DNA of 64,000 nt, taken from assembly GCF_963678635.1 (NCBI RefSeq), contig NC_087069.1:52090938-52154937 (forward strand), given 5' to 3'. The notes under the pieces were generated by a model. That model worked only from the letters and a program-made list of their open reading frames with translations. It made no database searches and was not told where the DNA came from. The first letter of the stretch is position 1, and each line of letters opens with the position of its first letter. Source of the DNA: Symsagittifera roscoffensis. Taxonomy: Eukaryota > Xenacoelomorpha > Acoela > Convolutidae. Position numbers and translations under genes: made by a program. Below, piece by piece: positions 11,901 through 22,626 of this stretch.

Positions 11901-11966
11901 AAATGTTATCCATACGGATATCATAGCAAAACATCCCTTTATAAAAAATGTACAATTAGGCGCTAA
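8856..11966 (+). CDS. int: Integrase of A2 with long C-terminal extension
   Basis: The frame is open from 8856; a clean integrase begins near 9057. It has an HHCC zinc-binding region (HLTHPG near 9300, CKNC near 9400) and the catalytic core D150, D209, E245 counted from 9057, with DD35E spacing. A tail of about 650 residues follows. It contains a module at 10718-10850 (GKQPRVIRHDGLAFIP, YGKCR, LKDFVAYK) that is also conserved in element B, then a Lys/Thr/Ser-rich, probably disordered region. No membrane segment is seen, so it is not an envelope protein. The frame reads through the PPT and stops 63 nt inside the 3' LTR. Confidence 0.9.
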   Translation, partial: HTRQVIPSKESFTFNRIENEKVDAICQTLELKQSQDTECQTQTGNTQSTKQDTECQTIATIEEEDTPLFRKNLRKVMDVNFLAAATKRDRNLSPLLTMVKQQKWDSVKSCYGPYFYIVRHRLSVRDNILLYDDRVVIPKQLRPTLMDALHLTHPGQGGMLEAAKHVWYPYLHRDIVATAQNCKNCREKGKNFKVISGKQHYTTLDAVVEPNEEIQLDFAGPLPDENDKEVYILVGVDRFSRFPYAKIVTNSKADTIIRFMQNHIVNQGVPPAIRCDQAQGFRAKKFFIYCKTHNIKLIFAPVDDHRAIGMVERLIRTLKLRLAIMKIDKSNRPYKLASDVAELTKKFRITPNTSTKVTPFEFHYGRKANTPLSNLSTSPKLSYLSWENTKLPCLDEKVLSKQALSAETMWDREVNSEDELDLKFKQKPTPDNQYVPEPTFNPAPPAQINTEQNETEANQRTNTNSGKRRAHNQPDAVTHTDAVTLDSSDEEFDRRLLQKFPIGAHLPLSNKPYETRSLQESFLKEKSNDFENLRTRNPIRLLTRQEKENLRRAPLVFLKDRFKGPAHTINPKTGLRLEQVARKTGTIARKTKNPGTFGAQFKIIENGAIMNYSPHTAWIGEDGKQPRVIRHDGLAFIPDPRVYGKCRPAALKDFVAYKHLPRAKPRNLGKKTPSMGAQGGTAEKSATSPKKPPPKSTQEIIQQTLNRQALGPQKLLSTFASKNQKNARDRSKPNTQRLPAKSVPQRTIIPKKKAKADPATIQFDCDTSVSLSSDTELDNKTPSPSKQPAAKRIDLKATPETNSPEIRRSTRSRKSILAGKFGNAIPIGHISINTETSVTVATIEYPNTEDITTKESSTSNLIDKCDNKQTTRNEEVTAYLSPSLAISEEIVCTEVHMSSDTPENARETTKTDTPPRTTSSRHILDKPKITEDSFSKDFEDAMNFLQSISPIRGNSMTFQREKEGENQKSTKTKSPDVSKIDNQQSAEARGRANDNLQAEDLEQSQIEKLNFSKGGKCYPYGYHSKTSLYKKCTIRR
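11891..11903 (+). promoter_or_regulatory. Polypurine tract of A2
   Basis: AAAAGGAGGGAAA lies directly before the 3' LTR, as expected for the plus-strand primer. It is also translated within the integrase-tail frame. Confidence 0.85.
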
Positions 11967-12252
11967 AACTACCAGTTGGTAATGTTTATATATTATAAAC
12001 CTAACTGATTACATAATACATATAGAAGTCTGAGGATTAAATAAGTACCTATCTATACCTAACAACATATGTACAAGTTATTATGAAACGCTGTATCTCA
12101 AATGATTCGAGGTCAGCGTCAACCAGACTTAAACATAGACAGATGAATTTAAGTTGTGATCTGAATCTTTCTATTTCTTATTTCTCAGTCAGCGCTCAGC
12201 ATAGACTTTGATCAACTAACTTATACCTCACCTAACGGCTGAGGGTATAACA
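11904..12252 (+). repeat. 3' LTR of A2
   Basis: It is 349 bp, TGTTAT...TATAACA, the same length as the 5' LTR. It contains the stop codon (11964-11966) of the integrase-tail frame. Confidence 0.95.
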
Positions 12253-12257
12253 CTAGG
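12253..12257. repeat. Target site duplication CTAGG, right
   Basis: It matches 4973-4977 exactly. Confidence 0.85.
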
Positions 12258-14223
12258 GATGCCCTACTCTTCTGAAAAAAAGTGTTTGAATCACCAACAA
12301 GAAAATTTTTTCCTTGAAAAAATCAGAAAATTATCTTCAAACATATCCTGAAAAACGCTTCAATTTTCTGAAGTCTGTCAGGACGCAATAAATTTTAAGA
12401 TAACGTTGATTCAAAAGGGCCTTTTCTTCAGGTGATCACAATTTGATTGAGCACACTATTGATTATGTGAACTTCTGTTCAACCCTGAATAATTAACCTC
12501 CTCGCTCTGTGGCTGGCTGACTCAAAAATCATAAAGTATTGATTCTTGATTAGTTTTGAACTTGTTTGCCCAAGAATCAAGGATATTATATTAAAAAATG
12601 CTGGACCTAGTTATGAATTTAGCTACATAGAAAAATATCCTAGAAAGTATGCACTATGTACAAAGGGGGATCTTTTTTAATCTTTTATTTTTGATTGTTA
12701 TCTGGCGTGCCTGCATTACATCAATTGCCAGTTTCGAGCAAAATGTTTTCATGTTGGTTACTGATTAAAGTGGGTTACAAGATAGAGTTTATTGAGTTAT
12801 TTATAAAAAAAACCGACTGTTTCATGACTGTAATAGGACTGTTTTAAGAACACTCATCAGTTTTCCTAGACGAACTCCTAAACTTTTACCCGACCGTAAC
12901 AATATGTTTATGTCAATAAATAAAAAACAATATATTTACGCTTTTTCGCAAAATTCTAAAAGGTTTTTATTTTATTTCGAGATCTGAATACATGATTAGT
13001 AATGTACCTTCTTGTCTTGATTCAATTTTGGTCCAGAAAAAATCTCTTTTCAGTTGATCGCATTTTATAAGGATAACATTATCTCAGCTTCTAGCTGCAA
13101 AAAAAAACAGAAACAGATGTATTGTCTTTTTACTCAACAATAATACACCACAATGGCAAATGATATAATTCAAAATTGAAGAGATGAAAACAAAAAAACG
13201 GAAGATACGAATTTAAAAGAGCCTATATTGTCGCCTTTCTGGCTAACTAAGGACCATAAAAGCAAATCAAGCGACATAAAAACAATAAAAGATATTTTGA
13301 AAAATGCGGTATACAAAATTTCTTTGGGATTTTATGGCCCGTGATTCGAATTAAAAAACATTTTTGTCGCCTCGTCTTGAACAGGTAAATTGTACCAAAA
13401 AATTGATTTTTTTAAAATTTAATTCTTATTTTTTTTCAGCGGAAAATGATTGCCAGAGCTTAAAATATTTATTGAATTCATTGTTAACTTTTCTTTTGTG
13501 AGTTTTTTTCAACTGTTTGTTTGCCTTAAGTTTCCAAATACTTTTTTTTACTCCACTCATTTTTTTCTGATTCTATTAAATTGTTTTCACGTGCACGAAC
13601 AACAAAACTAGGTTTATTTATTATTAATGCACTATGTTTTTTTTAAAAAAAAGAGTTGCCAGCTCCGTTCAAGTGACATACTTTTGTTTGTTCAAATCTT
13701 TTTGCGGCTACTTTTGTTCAAAACAAGATAGACAAAAAAACAAACAGAAAAACAGGTGCGCATTATTGATTTAATTGGCATGTTTTTTTAAATGGCACTG
13801 AAAAAATTACTATGTTTCTGACAAAAGAAAAAGCTTTCAGGTAAATAAAAAACATTTCCACTTTTTTCTCTTTTTTGTTGGCAATTTCGATTATTGAAAA
13901 ATACAAGATGACCGTTTTTCAATTTTGCCGTAATTGTGTTCCGAAATTGTTTTCAATTCAGCTGGAACTTGCTTTTATTGTGATTTAATTTCCCTGGTCT
14001 TGAACTAAGTATTCAACATTTTCCACCGGATTTTCAATTACGAAAAAAAAACAATTGGAAAAATGGATTTTTATTAATTTCGCGAAACTTGAAACTGAAA
14101 AAAATATATGTATATTTTGTGTTCATTTGACCAATTTTAAACTTAAAAAGTGTGATTTTGCTTAGCACACCTTCTAGTAGTATCTGGGGTATAGACTAGA
14201 AAATCTATCAATATTATATAATA
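12258..14223. other. Non-coding AT-rich region upstream of the 14224 exon
   Basis: No gene or repeat was recognised. The stretch is strongly AT-rich with long A and T runs. It is the place to expect the promoter and 5' UTR of the exon that starts at 14224, but no convincing core promoter can be assigned by eye. Confidence 0.5.
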
Positions 14224-14997
14224 ATGGTATATTTCAACATAAATTTCGATTCACCTCTAGATGACAACCAGCCAATTCGACCAACAGTTTATGACTCGCT
14301 TAATCCACTTGTAAGCAATCAACATCAACAACACCAACAACGACAACAATTTCCAAACAGTTTGACGAACTCACAAACCGGGAATCTTAACCCAAAGAGC
14401 AGAGGGTTTCTGGAAAGTGGAAATAGCATTGAACAAGACCATAATTCAACAGGGTTTTATTGTAACATTAGTGATCCAGTTAATGATAGTAACAACCCAA
14501 ACTCCCAGCTTCAAACCATGTCGAATCAACTTACAATGTACAATAATAGCATGAATGGAAATATACACGGAAATCATGCACAAAACGCTATTCAATCCCA
14601 AATTGAAACGCCTGAAATTGGCTTAGCATTGGATGATTTAAACTCGCAAAACCCTCCAGCCAATAAGCGACCAAGAGTTCAACAAACTCTCGAAGAAAAT
14701 GAAAGACATTTAATGTACAGCAAGGTTTTAACGACGAGTGTTAATAATATCAAACAGAGTCATTTTTCATACGGGGGTTCGGAATTGCAATATAACGAGA
14801 ACAATCACGGGCGAAATAACTTCAGTGGTCAAAGAGACGCTGGTTCGCGTGACGGATTGTTCGATGGAGCAATTTTCCGAAATGAAGTGATTCAGAAGAA
14901 GAATAAAGGAAGTGTTTTGGATTGTGTGGAGAAGGTCCCCCCTTTGAAAAGCAGAGTGGAGGTGAAAACTGGAGCTGCAGCTGTCAAAAACAGAGAG
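14224..14997 (+). CDS. Q/N-rich coding exon of an unrecognised host gene
   Basis: An ATG at 14224 opens 258 codons that end at a good donor (GAG|GTATGA, intron from 14998) in phase 0. The frame stops only three nucleotides beyond the donor (TGA at 15001-15003). The protein is hydrophilic and rich in Asn, Gln and Ser. It has Gln/His repeats near residues 33-43, a basic NKRPR patch near residue 150 that could be a nuclear signal, and an acidic/hydrophobic stretch before it. No domain is recognised. The composition suggests a disordered N-terminal region of a nuclear or RNA-binding protein. The next exon is not certain. The RBBP9-like exon at 23121 is on the same strand and has a compatible phase. 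Confidence 0.6.
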
Positions 14998-15002
14998 GTA
15001 TG

Positions 15003-15492
15003 ATGTTCAACTACTAAAATTTGTATTAGCAGGGATAGCTTGTTACTGTGAAAATAGGACGGAGTTTTCCAATTTTCCGACTAAAGTCTTAGAAAATCAA
15101 AAAATAATATTTCTTCATATTAGTGACGTTTTTTCTGTGTGTTGTGATAAAAAGATCTGAAAAAAAACATAAACTAGGCAAATTCTAGTTTAAGTCAATT
15201 GTGCTGATTTGAAAACAGTTTTAGAAAAAGAGAAAACAAAAATTTTAACAAAAAAGTAATATTAAAAAAATCATAGGTTCTTCTTATTTTTTTGCAGAAA
15301 TGTTTTAAATTTTTTTAAATTTTGTTTATCAAAATGGTGCTAAAAACTCCGAGTTTTAACTTTACTTCAGAAAAATTTAAAGTTTCTTTGCTTAAAACCA
15401 AAATAAATAAGCTATTGTAAGCCTGCACGCTCACCTCATTAGCTCGAATTTAGATCAAAATCAAAAGTTTCAAACTGGTTTTTCTCGACATT
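15003..15492. other. Start of the intron after the 14224 exon
   Basis: AT-rich, no coding signal. It ends at the left LTR of element B. Confidence 0.5.
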
Positions 15493-15756
15493 TGTCATAA
15501 TTCTGGGTATGATTAACTATTTCTCGATTCCGAATGGATTGATGAACACCGAATCTCAGAAGTAGTGGTTCAAAAAAAAATAGATGGTCATCACATTTAT
15601 TTTCGTCTGAACCATAGTTCAACCACGATCCGTGTCATCTTCTATCAAGGTCAATCGACCAGCTTTTGATCAAGGTTAATATAAATGACGTAATTATTAG
15701 TAACATAATTAGTATATAAACATATATGAAGTTTTATCAATCCATGCCGGATGACA
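15493..15756 (-). repeat. 3' LTR of element B (left in window)
   Basis: 264 bp, the same length as the copy at 21236-21499. On the minus strand a purine-rich GACGGGGAA ends at 15757, a plausible polypurine tract. Confidence 0.88.
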
Positions 15757-15802
15757 TTCCCCGTCAGCGGGAAAACTACACAAAGTGATTTTAAATTTGA
15801 GT

Positions 15803-16805
15803 TTATAGTCCACATGGGACTGTTTGTCGTGTTGTCTCTTTTTTTGCTTCTACTCTTGTTCCGTCCTTTTTGGTGTCATTGTTGTCGTCAATGTTAGTTC
15901 CGTGTTCCTCAACATCTTGCAGTTGCTCATCATCCTCTTCCTGTGTTTCTTTTGTATCATCGTTTTTCTGCTTCACGAATACGATTTCCATGCTGTTTGT
16001 TGATTGTCTAGTTTTCTGTTTGGTGATGTTATATCGAATACGTTGGTGCTCGTTGTTTTGCTGATAGCTTCGACAAATTTCACACATGTTTTGTATTCGC
16101 GTGTTTTTTTCTGTAAAAGCCATTTCTTCAATAAGTGACTTTAAGCTCGGGTAGTTCTCTGACGCTGACTTTTCTGGCGGCGAGACAATTTCAAATTGTC
16201 TCGTCTTAGGGGTGTTTGTTGCTCTTATCGTGTTGACTGAAACAGGGTTTCCGAGTGCCGATGCTAATGCTGAATGGCTGTTCCTCAAGGATTTTCGTAT
16301 ATCGGTGTTTTTAGGTGGCGTCCGCTTCTGATTTTGCCTTTTGAGCGATGGCGCAATGTCCTCGGACGCTGAAGAGGAGTTGTCGTCCTTATCTGAGTCA
16401 CATGGTGCTATCTCTTCACGCGTGGCCTCCTTGGTTGCATTGTCTATGGCCTCCTCTGTTCGCAGACTCATTCCTCGTGGCGTCTGTATTTTCCTTGCTG
16501 GTCTGCTCCCTGTTCTTTTCCCCGTTGCCTTGGCTTTTCGCTTCGTCGGGCTGCTTTGGTTGTTTTGTCTCTACGCCTTGCCTGTTTTGTCAGCTTGATG
16601 GGTAGTCCAGTTTGTTCGTCTTCTCTGAACATCGGATCCCGATGTCTAAAAAACGTAGACATGGTCCTGTTCCCCGTGCGGATTTTTTAGCGACGTAGTC
16701 GTTGAGCCAAGAGAGTCTACATGGTCCGTATATTAAAAGATTAGGAGCAAATGCCGTTCCGCTTTTTCTTAGTAGCCTCGGTTGTTTTCCAAAAATTTGT
16801 ACCAA
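15803..16805 (-). pseudogene. C-terminal extension of element B pol
   Basis: The minus-strand frames 16590-16805 and 15803-16471 give a module (GKQPRLLRKSGTAFAP, YGPCR, LNDYVAKK) that matches 10718-10850 of A2. After it comes a hydrophilic Ser/Asn/Glu/Lys-rich tail of about 220 residues (EEIAPCDSDKDD, TPPKNTDIRKS, EEDDEQLQDVEEHG). The tail resembles the A2 tail in composition but not clearly in sequence. Frames are broken near 16470-16600 and 16680. A reading frame in this place in two diverged families argues that it was once functional. Confidence 0.7.
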
Positions 16806-17070
16806 TACGGTTTGTGGTGTTTATATAAGAATTTTCCCGTCTATGGTTTTATAATATTGTTCAATTGTTTTGAGTTCCTTAACCTTTGTTGCTAGTCTAA
16901 ATGTTTTTCGTGCCACCTGGTCTATTTATTTTTTCGTGTTTTTGTCAATTTTCCTTTTTTCCCTTGTATCTTACCTTTAGCTTGTTCTTAGCTAGTTCTA
17001 TGGATTTAGAGTTTGCACCTGTTTTTTGTTGGTTTGAGGAATGCGCGTTTTATAGACTCCTCGGTATTTG

Positions 17071-18217
17071 TCAAGTGGTTTTCTGTTCTTGCTTCTTAAT
17101 TGATATTTCGTCCTCCAACCAGCATTGAAGATCGTGCTTGATTTCCGCTGGTAATGGCCGCTCGTTAAAGTTCTTTCGATCTAACAATGCATGTTTTGCG
17201 CTTTCCCAGTTTACTTTATTTGGTGAGCTACTTGTTGCTAAATTGGAAAGTGGGGTATTTGGTTTTCTGCGCATATGTGCATCAAACGGTGAGATTTTTG
17301 TGAAGCCATGTTGCGTGAGTCTCAATGTTTTTTTATGATTTCCGCCACATCTGAAGCTAGTTCATATGGGGTGTTCATTTGGTCTATTTTCATTCACGTA
17401 CGTTTTAGTGTTTGAATCATTCTTTCAATAACACCTATTGCTCTGTGATCATCTACCGGTGCAAAATATAGTTTTATGTTGTTGTTTGTGCGGCAAAAAA
17501 AAGTTCTTTTGCTCTAAATGTTTGTGCCTGATCACACCATAATCTTCTGGGTACCCGTTTTTAGAAAAGTATCTCTGCATAATTTTAAGTGCAAGTTCTG
17601 CTGTTATATTTGACACAACCTTTGCAGTCGGGAACTTTGACCATTTATGTAAAGCAACTAGAGTATACGCATCTCTATTTAGATCATCCGTGAGGGGCCC
17701 CGCAAAATCTAATTGAGCCTCTTCGTTGGGCTCTACTACTGGTTCCATTTGGAATGACTGCTTTTTCGCCAATATTGGTTTAAAGTTTTTACCTTGCTCG
17801 GTACAATGACGGTAACTTTGCGCCATTTGCACGAAGAACCAATGAATGTGAGGGAACCAGACATGGCACAGGTCCAACATGGATGCAGATCCTGGATGGA
17901 TCAAGTGGAGGCTGTCCAGTACTGTCTGCCTAGGTTGCGTAGGGAGGGCAAATCTTTTGTCTATCAGCACGCAATCCTCTCTGACATGTAGTCTATTCCA
18001 GGTGTTGTGCCAGTAATGTCCGTAGGAGGTTTTGATGGCCTCCCAGTCTCTCTTCCTGACAAAGTTTATCAGGGGACGCAGATTTTTGTCCTTCTGTTGA
18101 GGCAGCGGCTATGAATCTGACCCCCAACACTTGTTGAAATCTCCCGCGGAATAGTAACTCTGCCTCTGTTGTTGCTGTGTCCTTCTCCACCGTTGCAACT
18201 AGTCCTACCGTTATCAT
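17071..18217 (-). pseudogene. Integrase of element B (broken)
   Basis: Minus-strand pieces carry LHLIHPGSASML (zinc-binding His region), VEPNEEAQLDFAGPL with the first catalytic Asp, VALHKWSKFPTAKVV, and the second Asp in CDQAQ in another frame near 17530. The last part (TKISPFDAHMRRKPNTPLSNL) matches the A2 integrase end (VTPFEFHYGRKANTPLSNL). At least three frame changes are present, near 17990, 17530 and 17330. Confidence 0.82.
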
Positions 18218-18299
18218 GTGGTGACTAGCTAATGATTGGCCAGATTATTTAGGATGACGTTGTCAATTAATTCTAGGTTGTATATGACTTCAATAATTG

Positions 18300-18886
18300 A
18301 CGCTACTGCAGTATTCTCATCGTACTCACTAGGGGGTTTTGCCAATCCAACGGGATTTCGTGACATTTAATCTACTAATTCCATTTTATTTCCGGCAAGA
18401 TGTTTGATGTCAAAGTGAAATGGTATCAATCGGTCGATCCAATGTAACATTTGTTTCTAGCTTGTTTTTGATTGTTCGCTTGTGTATAGAGCGCTGATTG
18501 AAGCTCGGTGGTCAGTAATGACGGTGAAATAAATTTTCATATAAAAAGTATTTAAATTGTTCGATTGCCCTTACAACTCCTAGTAATTCTAGTTCGTTTA
18601 CGGAATATTTTTTCTCGGGGGAGTTTAAAAAACGTGACACATATACTACAGCCATCCAGCCTTCTGGTGAATGTTACTCTAATGACGCCCCTATCCCTGT
18701 ACTAGACGCATCGCATGCAATACGAGTATCGAGATGTTGCGACCAAATGATTGGCTGATTTATTTCAATGTTCTTTAACAATAGGCCTGAATCAGATGCT
18801 GTTTTAGCTAGTTTTGTTATATACCGTGTGAGATGGTGTTCTGAGTCCATGAAACTTTTCAGTTGCTTAAAGGTTTCGGGCGACAA
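18300..18886 (-). pseudogene. RNase H of element B (broken)
   Basis: The minus strand reads FKQLKSFMDSEHHLTRYI, then ACDASSTGIGASLE with the RNase H catalytic Asp, matching A2. Further on, near 18570-18620, a VNELELLGVV-type stretch can be read. Stops and shifts interrupt it. Confidence 0.75.
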
Positions 18887-18976
18887 TAATTTTCAATTGG
18901 ATCTGTTTTCTTTATAAGAGGTTTCGTTCTCTCGCTGTACTCTAACCACTCAACCTGTTTGACTGCAAACTTATAT

Positions 18977-19384
18977 TTATCTATTGAAATCGACAGTTTT
19001 TTTTTCGTCTACTTTTGTCAGAGCTGCCTGGAGTTTTTGACGATGTGATTCCGCCAATCTTTTTGTCACAATCAGTATATCGTCTAGGCACGCGTATGTA
19101 TTGATACATTTTGTGAGTATTAAATCGATTGCTCTCAGATATTCTGCTGGTATATACATAAGGCCGCAAAATCCCGTTTGCATTTGGTATAATCCGGTGG
19201 CGTTGCCACCAGTAAGACTGAAGTTACGCTGTTCTCTGGTTGTTTTATCCAAAAAGATTTGCGAGTTTGCGTACCGCAGATCGAGTGTAGAGAATAACGT
19301 TTGGTTTGATTTGTCCGATTCCACCACTTGTGCGATGTCCAGGAGTAGGTCTAAATTAGGCATTTGAGATTTGTTTCCGAACAT
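18977..19384 (-). pseudogene. Reverse transcriptase of element B (broken)
   Basis: The minus-strand frame holds FSTLDLRYANSQIFLDKTT, TGLYQMQTGFCGLMYIPAEY and CLDDILIVTK, the RT active site in the same form as FLDDILIIS of A2. N-terminal RT sequence towards 19800 is present only in disrupted frames. Confidence 0.85.
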
Positions 19385-19810
19385 TTGTCTAATTTAATAA
19401 TGTGTTTTTGGTCTATCAACTTGTTTAGTTCCGCTTGAACCCGTTATTGCAGAAGTATTTGTGAAATCTGCCCTTTGTTGAAATGGGTCGAACTCTTTGT
19501 TAAATTGAGTTTTAATTACATGTTGTTCTGACTTTCAAATGCTCACACATAGTTGCTGGAAATGGTCTTTAACTATTGTTTAATGGCTTAGACTATGTTA
19601 TTTCTCGCACGTTTAGTACGTTGTAAGTTTGCTTTTCTTGAATTAGCTTAATACCTATACGCGGTAGTAGGCTCCATCCTATGCTTTTTGCTTTTGTTGT
19701 CGTCCACTATGATGAAAGGAGCTGTCTGGATTTTCCAACCTCCCGACTCAATTGTTATTAACAGCCTTCCTATCGGATTAATTGTTTCGCCGTTGTAGCA
19801 TGCTAGATTC

Positions 19811-20167
19811 CTAGCAGTATCCTCGGTGGGATGTTTTTGAAAAATGCTGTCTTGTCGTCTGTTGTATTCGCCGTGCTGTTTTCTCGTTGAGGAAGGACAT
19901 TGGGCTGCCCGAATCGGCGACGGCGAATAAATCAGTCGTATTTGTTTTCAATTTAACAATGTGTTCCTTAAAATCATCCTTCAATATTGTGTTTGTAATT
20001 TCATTTCCAAAAGAATCGGCTATTGCCATAACCCAAAATTTGTCAAATTGGTAATCGTCCCATCGGCTTTTTGAAGTGAATTTAGCAAATGACATGGGAT
20101 CGTTGTCTTTCTCCGTACTTCTCTTTGTTGCGATCTCTTCCTGTTGTTCATCATGTTTGTCTTCCAA
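19811..20167 (-). pseudogene. Protease region of element B
   Basis: The minus strand reads LFAVADSGSPMSFLNEKTAR, equivalent to VFIADTGSPTSFVNEKTAN of A2, with DSG as the aspartic protease motif. The protease is cut by the stop at its C-terminal side. Just upstream (about 20180-20260) the canonical second zinc knuckle CSKCTQRGHFAKVC is still readable. Confidence 0.82.
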
Positions 20168-20276
20168 TTAATTAACAATTGTGGAACGGCAAACTTTTGC
20201 GAAATGCCCTCGCTGGGTGCATTTTGAGCAAATTTTGTCTTTTGCCGGGCAAAATTGTAAGTGATTGGGGCTCTAC

Positions 20277-21236
20277 TTATTTCCGCATTTGTAGCTTTGT
20301 TTCTGATTTTTCAAGTCTGTGTTTCATTTTTGTTGTCCCCTTGGGTTTTGTGTTCCACGCGGATACGGTCGACCGCGGAAGCCGCTCCGGCCTCTCTGTG
20401 GATTCTGGTTGTTTTGGTAGTTGTATCTGCCACGTGTATTTATGTAATGCGCCAGTTCTTGTTTTGTTTTTGTGGTTGTTTGGCCTCCGAATGAGTTTAT
20501 CTTCATAGTGCGAATAGGTTCGATTCCTTTTTAGCGACATATCGCTTATTCGTATGCATCTTGTGGGCTCTGTATTTGAGCTAGCAATTCTTCCGCAATT
20601 TTTTAGTTGTTCATGTGTGCTGTAAACACGTCTCTTATCCACTCGTCTTCGCAATCGCCGCAGTCGGCTAATTCTACTGAGTCTGCATGGAATTGTTCCA
20701 GGTTTTCTGTTTTCTTTTGCTTTCTACAGATGAAATTGAATCTATCAAAGGATATTATCCTGGTTGTAGCGAAAATATCCTCTAATGATGTCATAAGTTC
20801 TTGTGTGGTGACAGTATGTAGTTCCAAATTGGTAGTTCCAAATTGGTAGTCTCTCCTGTTGAATTTGTCTTTTGTTCCTTCAGCGCCTAGACACCGAAAA
20901 AGATAGCTACGCCTCGTCCCGTCGGAATGAGTTGCATAGTACTCCTTTTCCAACTCGTTTTCCTGGCTTTGGACTTCTTAAATTTTTTTTCTGTGCCTCT
21001 GTTTCGCCCATTATCTCAATCTCGTGTTTCGGATCTGAGGGTTCGACTAAAGGTGGCTTGGCTCTTAACAAGTTTCCTATTTCAATTTCATCTTTTGCGA
21101 ATTTTGCTGCCCATTTGCTGCAATTTGCAGTATTGCTGCCCATTTGGACCACTCGAATGAAAAATTCAGCTGATGCTCTCTCCCAGAGTGGATTATTATT
21201 CAGCGGTTTTTTTGAGAATCCTGCTGAGTGCGCCAT
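20277..21236 (-). pseudogene. gag of element B (broken into three frames)
   Basis: The minus-strand ATG at 21236-21234 overlaps the last LTR base, exactly as in A2. The first frame (20907-21236) reads FSKKPLNNNPLWERASAE, like the A2 N-terminus. The frame then shifts to 20603-20953 (RSYLFRCLGAEG, like RSYIYLCLGTEG of A2) and to 20277-20654 with a basic Gly/Arg-rich stretch. It is non-functional. Confidence 0.82.
21229..21235 (-). promoter_or_regulatory. Primer binding site of element B (TGGCGCA)
   Basis: Read on the minus strand, TGGCGCACTCAG follows the LTR directly and shares TGGCGCA with A2. Both suit a serine tRNA primer. Confidence 0.6.
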
Positions 21237-21499
21237 GTCATACCTCTGGGTATGATTAATTATTTCTCGAATCGGAATGGATCGATAAACACCGAATCTC
21301 AGAAGTAGTGGTTTAAAACAACTAAATGGCTAACACATTTCTTTTTTCGTTTGAACCATAGTTCACCACGATCCGTGTCATCTTCTATCAAGGTCAATCA
21401 ACCAGCTTTTGATTAAGGTTAACATAAACAACAAAAATTTTAGTAACATAATTAGTATATAAATGAATATGAAGTTTTATCAATCCATAATGTATGACA
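21236..21499 (-). repeat. 5' LTR of element B (right in window)
   Basis: 264 bp, TGTCAT...TGACA, paired with 15493-15756. Confidence 0.88.
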
Positions 21500-21504
21500 A
21501 CACT

Positions 21505-22379
21505 GATGATTTTTTAACAATGTTTCGAATCATGATTGAAAAGGTTTTAATATGATAATTATCTCGACCCATTCCGATGATTATAAGTTTTAGTTGATTT
21601 TGCGTGAAAAACAAAAAAACAGTTTTAAAAAAAATAAAACTAACCCGACTAGAAACTTCCTCCTTTTTTTTCAAATTGTCGAAACAATTACTTGAACTTT
21701 GCTTTCATTAAAACTCAGTCTTGAAGACTTCAAAAAAAAGGGTTGAAAAGGGTTGTTTATTTTTTTTGTTGTTTATTTTTGATTCTATTTGAAATAAAAT
21801 TTCGGATTTTTAATGAAATTCTTATTCAGGATACTTTTCTTTCCATATGTTGTCTTTTCATCAGGATAAACTTTCTGTGGTCTTCTTATATTTGATGGTC
21901 TTGCTAAATGTCCATTTTGAACAATAACTGGGTATTGAATTGGTGCTTAGGCTTTAAAAAAAACGAGAGAAAAATGAGTTCCGGTTCAAGACTTGAAAGT
22001 CAACAATATAGTCAAGCATGTATGTAATCACATTAAATTCATTTCAGCTGTACTTTGATTTCGAAAATCGTCAAATAGATTCTACATTTCCAGAACAACC
22101 ATTTTAGCATTATTCGGAGACAGCTTTAACACTAGCAAAAAAAAGGCATTCAGCAGTATTTTTTCAAAGTTTACATATAATTATTTTGTACAGAAATTGC
22201 TCGTCATGCAATTTAAATGCTTTGGAAATAAAAAACAAAGAATTTAAAGATGGCAATATTTTTCGAGAGCCAAGCTGTGAACTGATTGTTAGATACTAGA
22301 AAGTTTGTTTACAGCTAATTCTTGTTTGAATTTCTACTTTTTGAAAACCTTGAGTATTTTTTTTTAGATTGAAAATATG
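21505..22379. other. Non-coding spacer
   Basis: AT-rich, with no gene, tRNA or recognisable repeat. Confidence 0.5.
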
Positions 22380-22626
22380 AAAAAGAGGCCAAAACGGGCG
22401 ATTTTAAGCACTTTCTGGAAAATATTGACCAAAAAATGCGTTTTTTTTTGGCGCCAGCTGCCCCCTAAAATTAGTTTATATTAGCGTCGAAGGTGCCTCT
22501 AGAACATTTTTATGGTCTGTCACCAAAAATGGATGTCTGAAATTAGTACGAAGGGGGACCATTTGGGTTGGCAGGGGTTCGAATCCCTGATGGGGGGGGG
22601 GCGTCAGCCCCCTAAATCCACCCCTG
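22380..22626. mobile_element. hAT-like small element, copy H2 (left end missing)
   Basis: It is related to the complete copy at 43427-43802: AAGCACTTTCTGGAAAATAT, the TTTTTTTTTGGCGCCAGC stretch and the right end CCCCCTAAATCCACCCCTG are shared. The expected CAGGGGCGGATCTAGG left end is not found. It contains a poly-G run near 22591-22601. Non-coding. Confidence 0.6.

Larger units (their letters stand above)
4978..12252 (+). mobile_element. Full-length Ty3/Gypsy LTR retrotransposon, copy A2
   Basis: The element is 7275 bp with two 349-bp LTRs (4978-5326 and 11904-12252). The LTRs begin TGTTAT, end ATAACA, and differ at about 10 positions by eye. A 5-bp direct repeat CTAGG flanks it (4973-4977 and 12253-12257), so this is a simple, complete insertion. 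The order protease, RT, RNase H, integrase is that of Gypsy elements. No membrane segment or envelope-like frame was seen. The copy is inactive as written: stop codon at 8044-8046 and two frame changes (about 8530-8590 and 8850-8890). Confidence 0.95.
15493..21499 (-). mobile_element. Degenerate Ty3/Gypsy element B, minus strand
   Basis: Two 264-bp LTRs (15493-15756 and 21236-21499, TGTCAT...TGACA) enclose a decayed minus-strand gag-pro-pol related to family A. The LTRs differ at clearly more than 10% of positions by eye, so B is older than A2. The flanks ACATT (15488-15492) and ACACT (21500-21504) may be a decayed 5-bp target duplication. Every domain has stops or frameshifts. It sits between the 14224 exon and the RBBP9-like exons, possibly inside one intron. 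Confidence 0.9.

Noticed and set aside
22568-22590. B-box-like GGGGTTCGAATCCCTG in element H2
   Set aside because: No A box at a proper distance; the hAT-like copy H1 lacks it.
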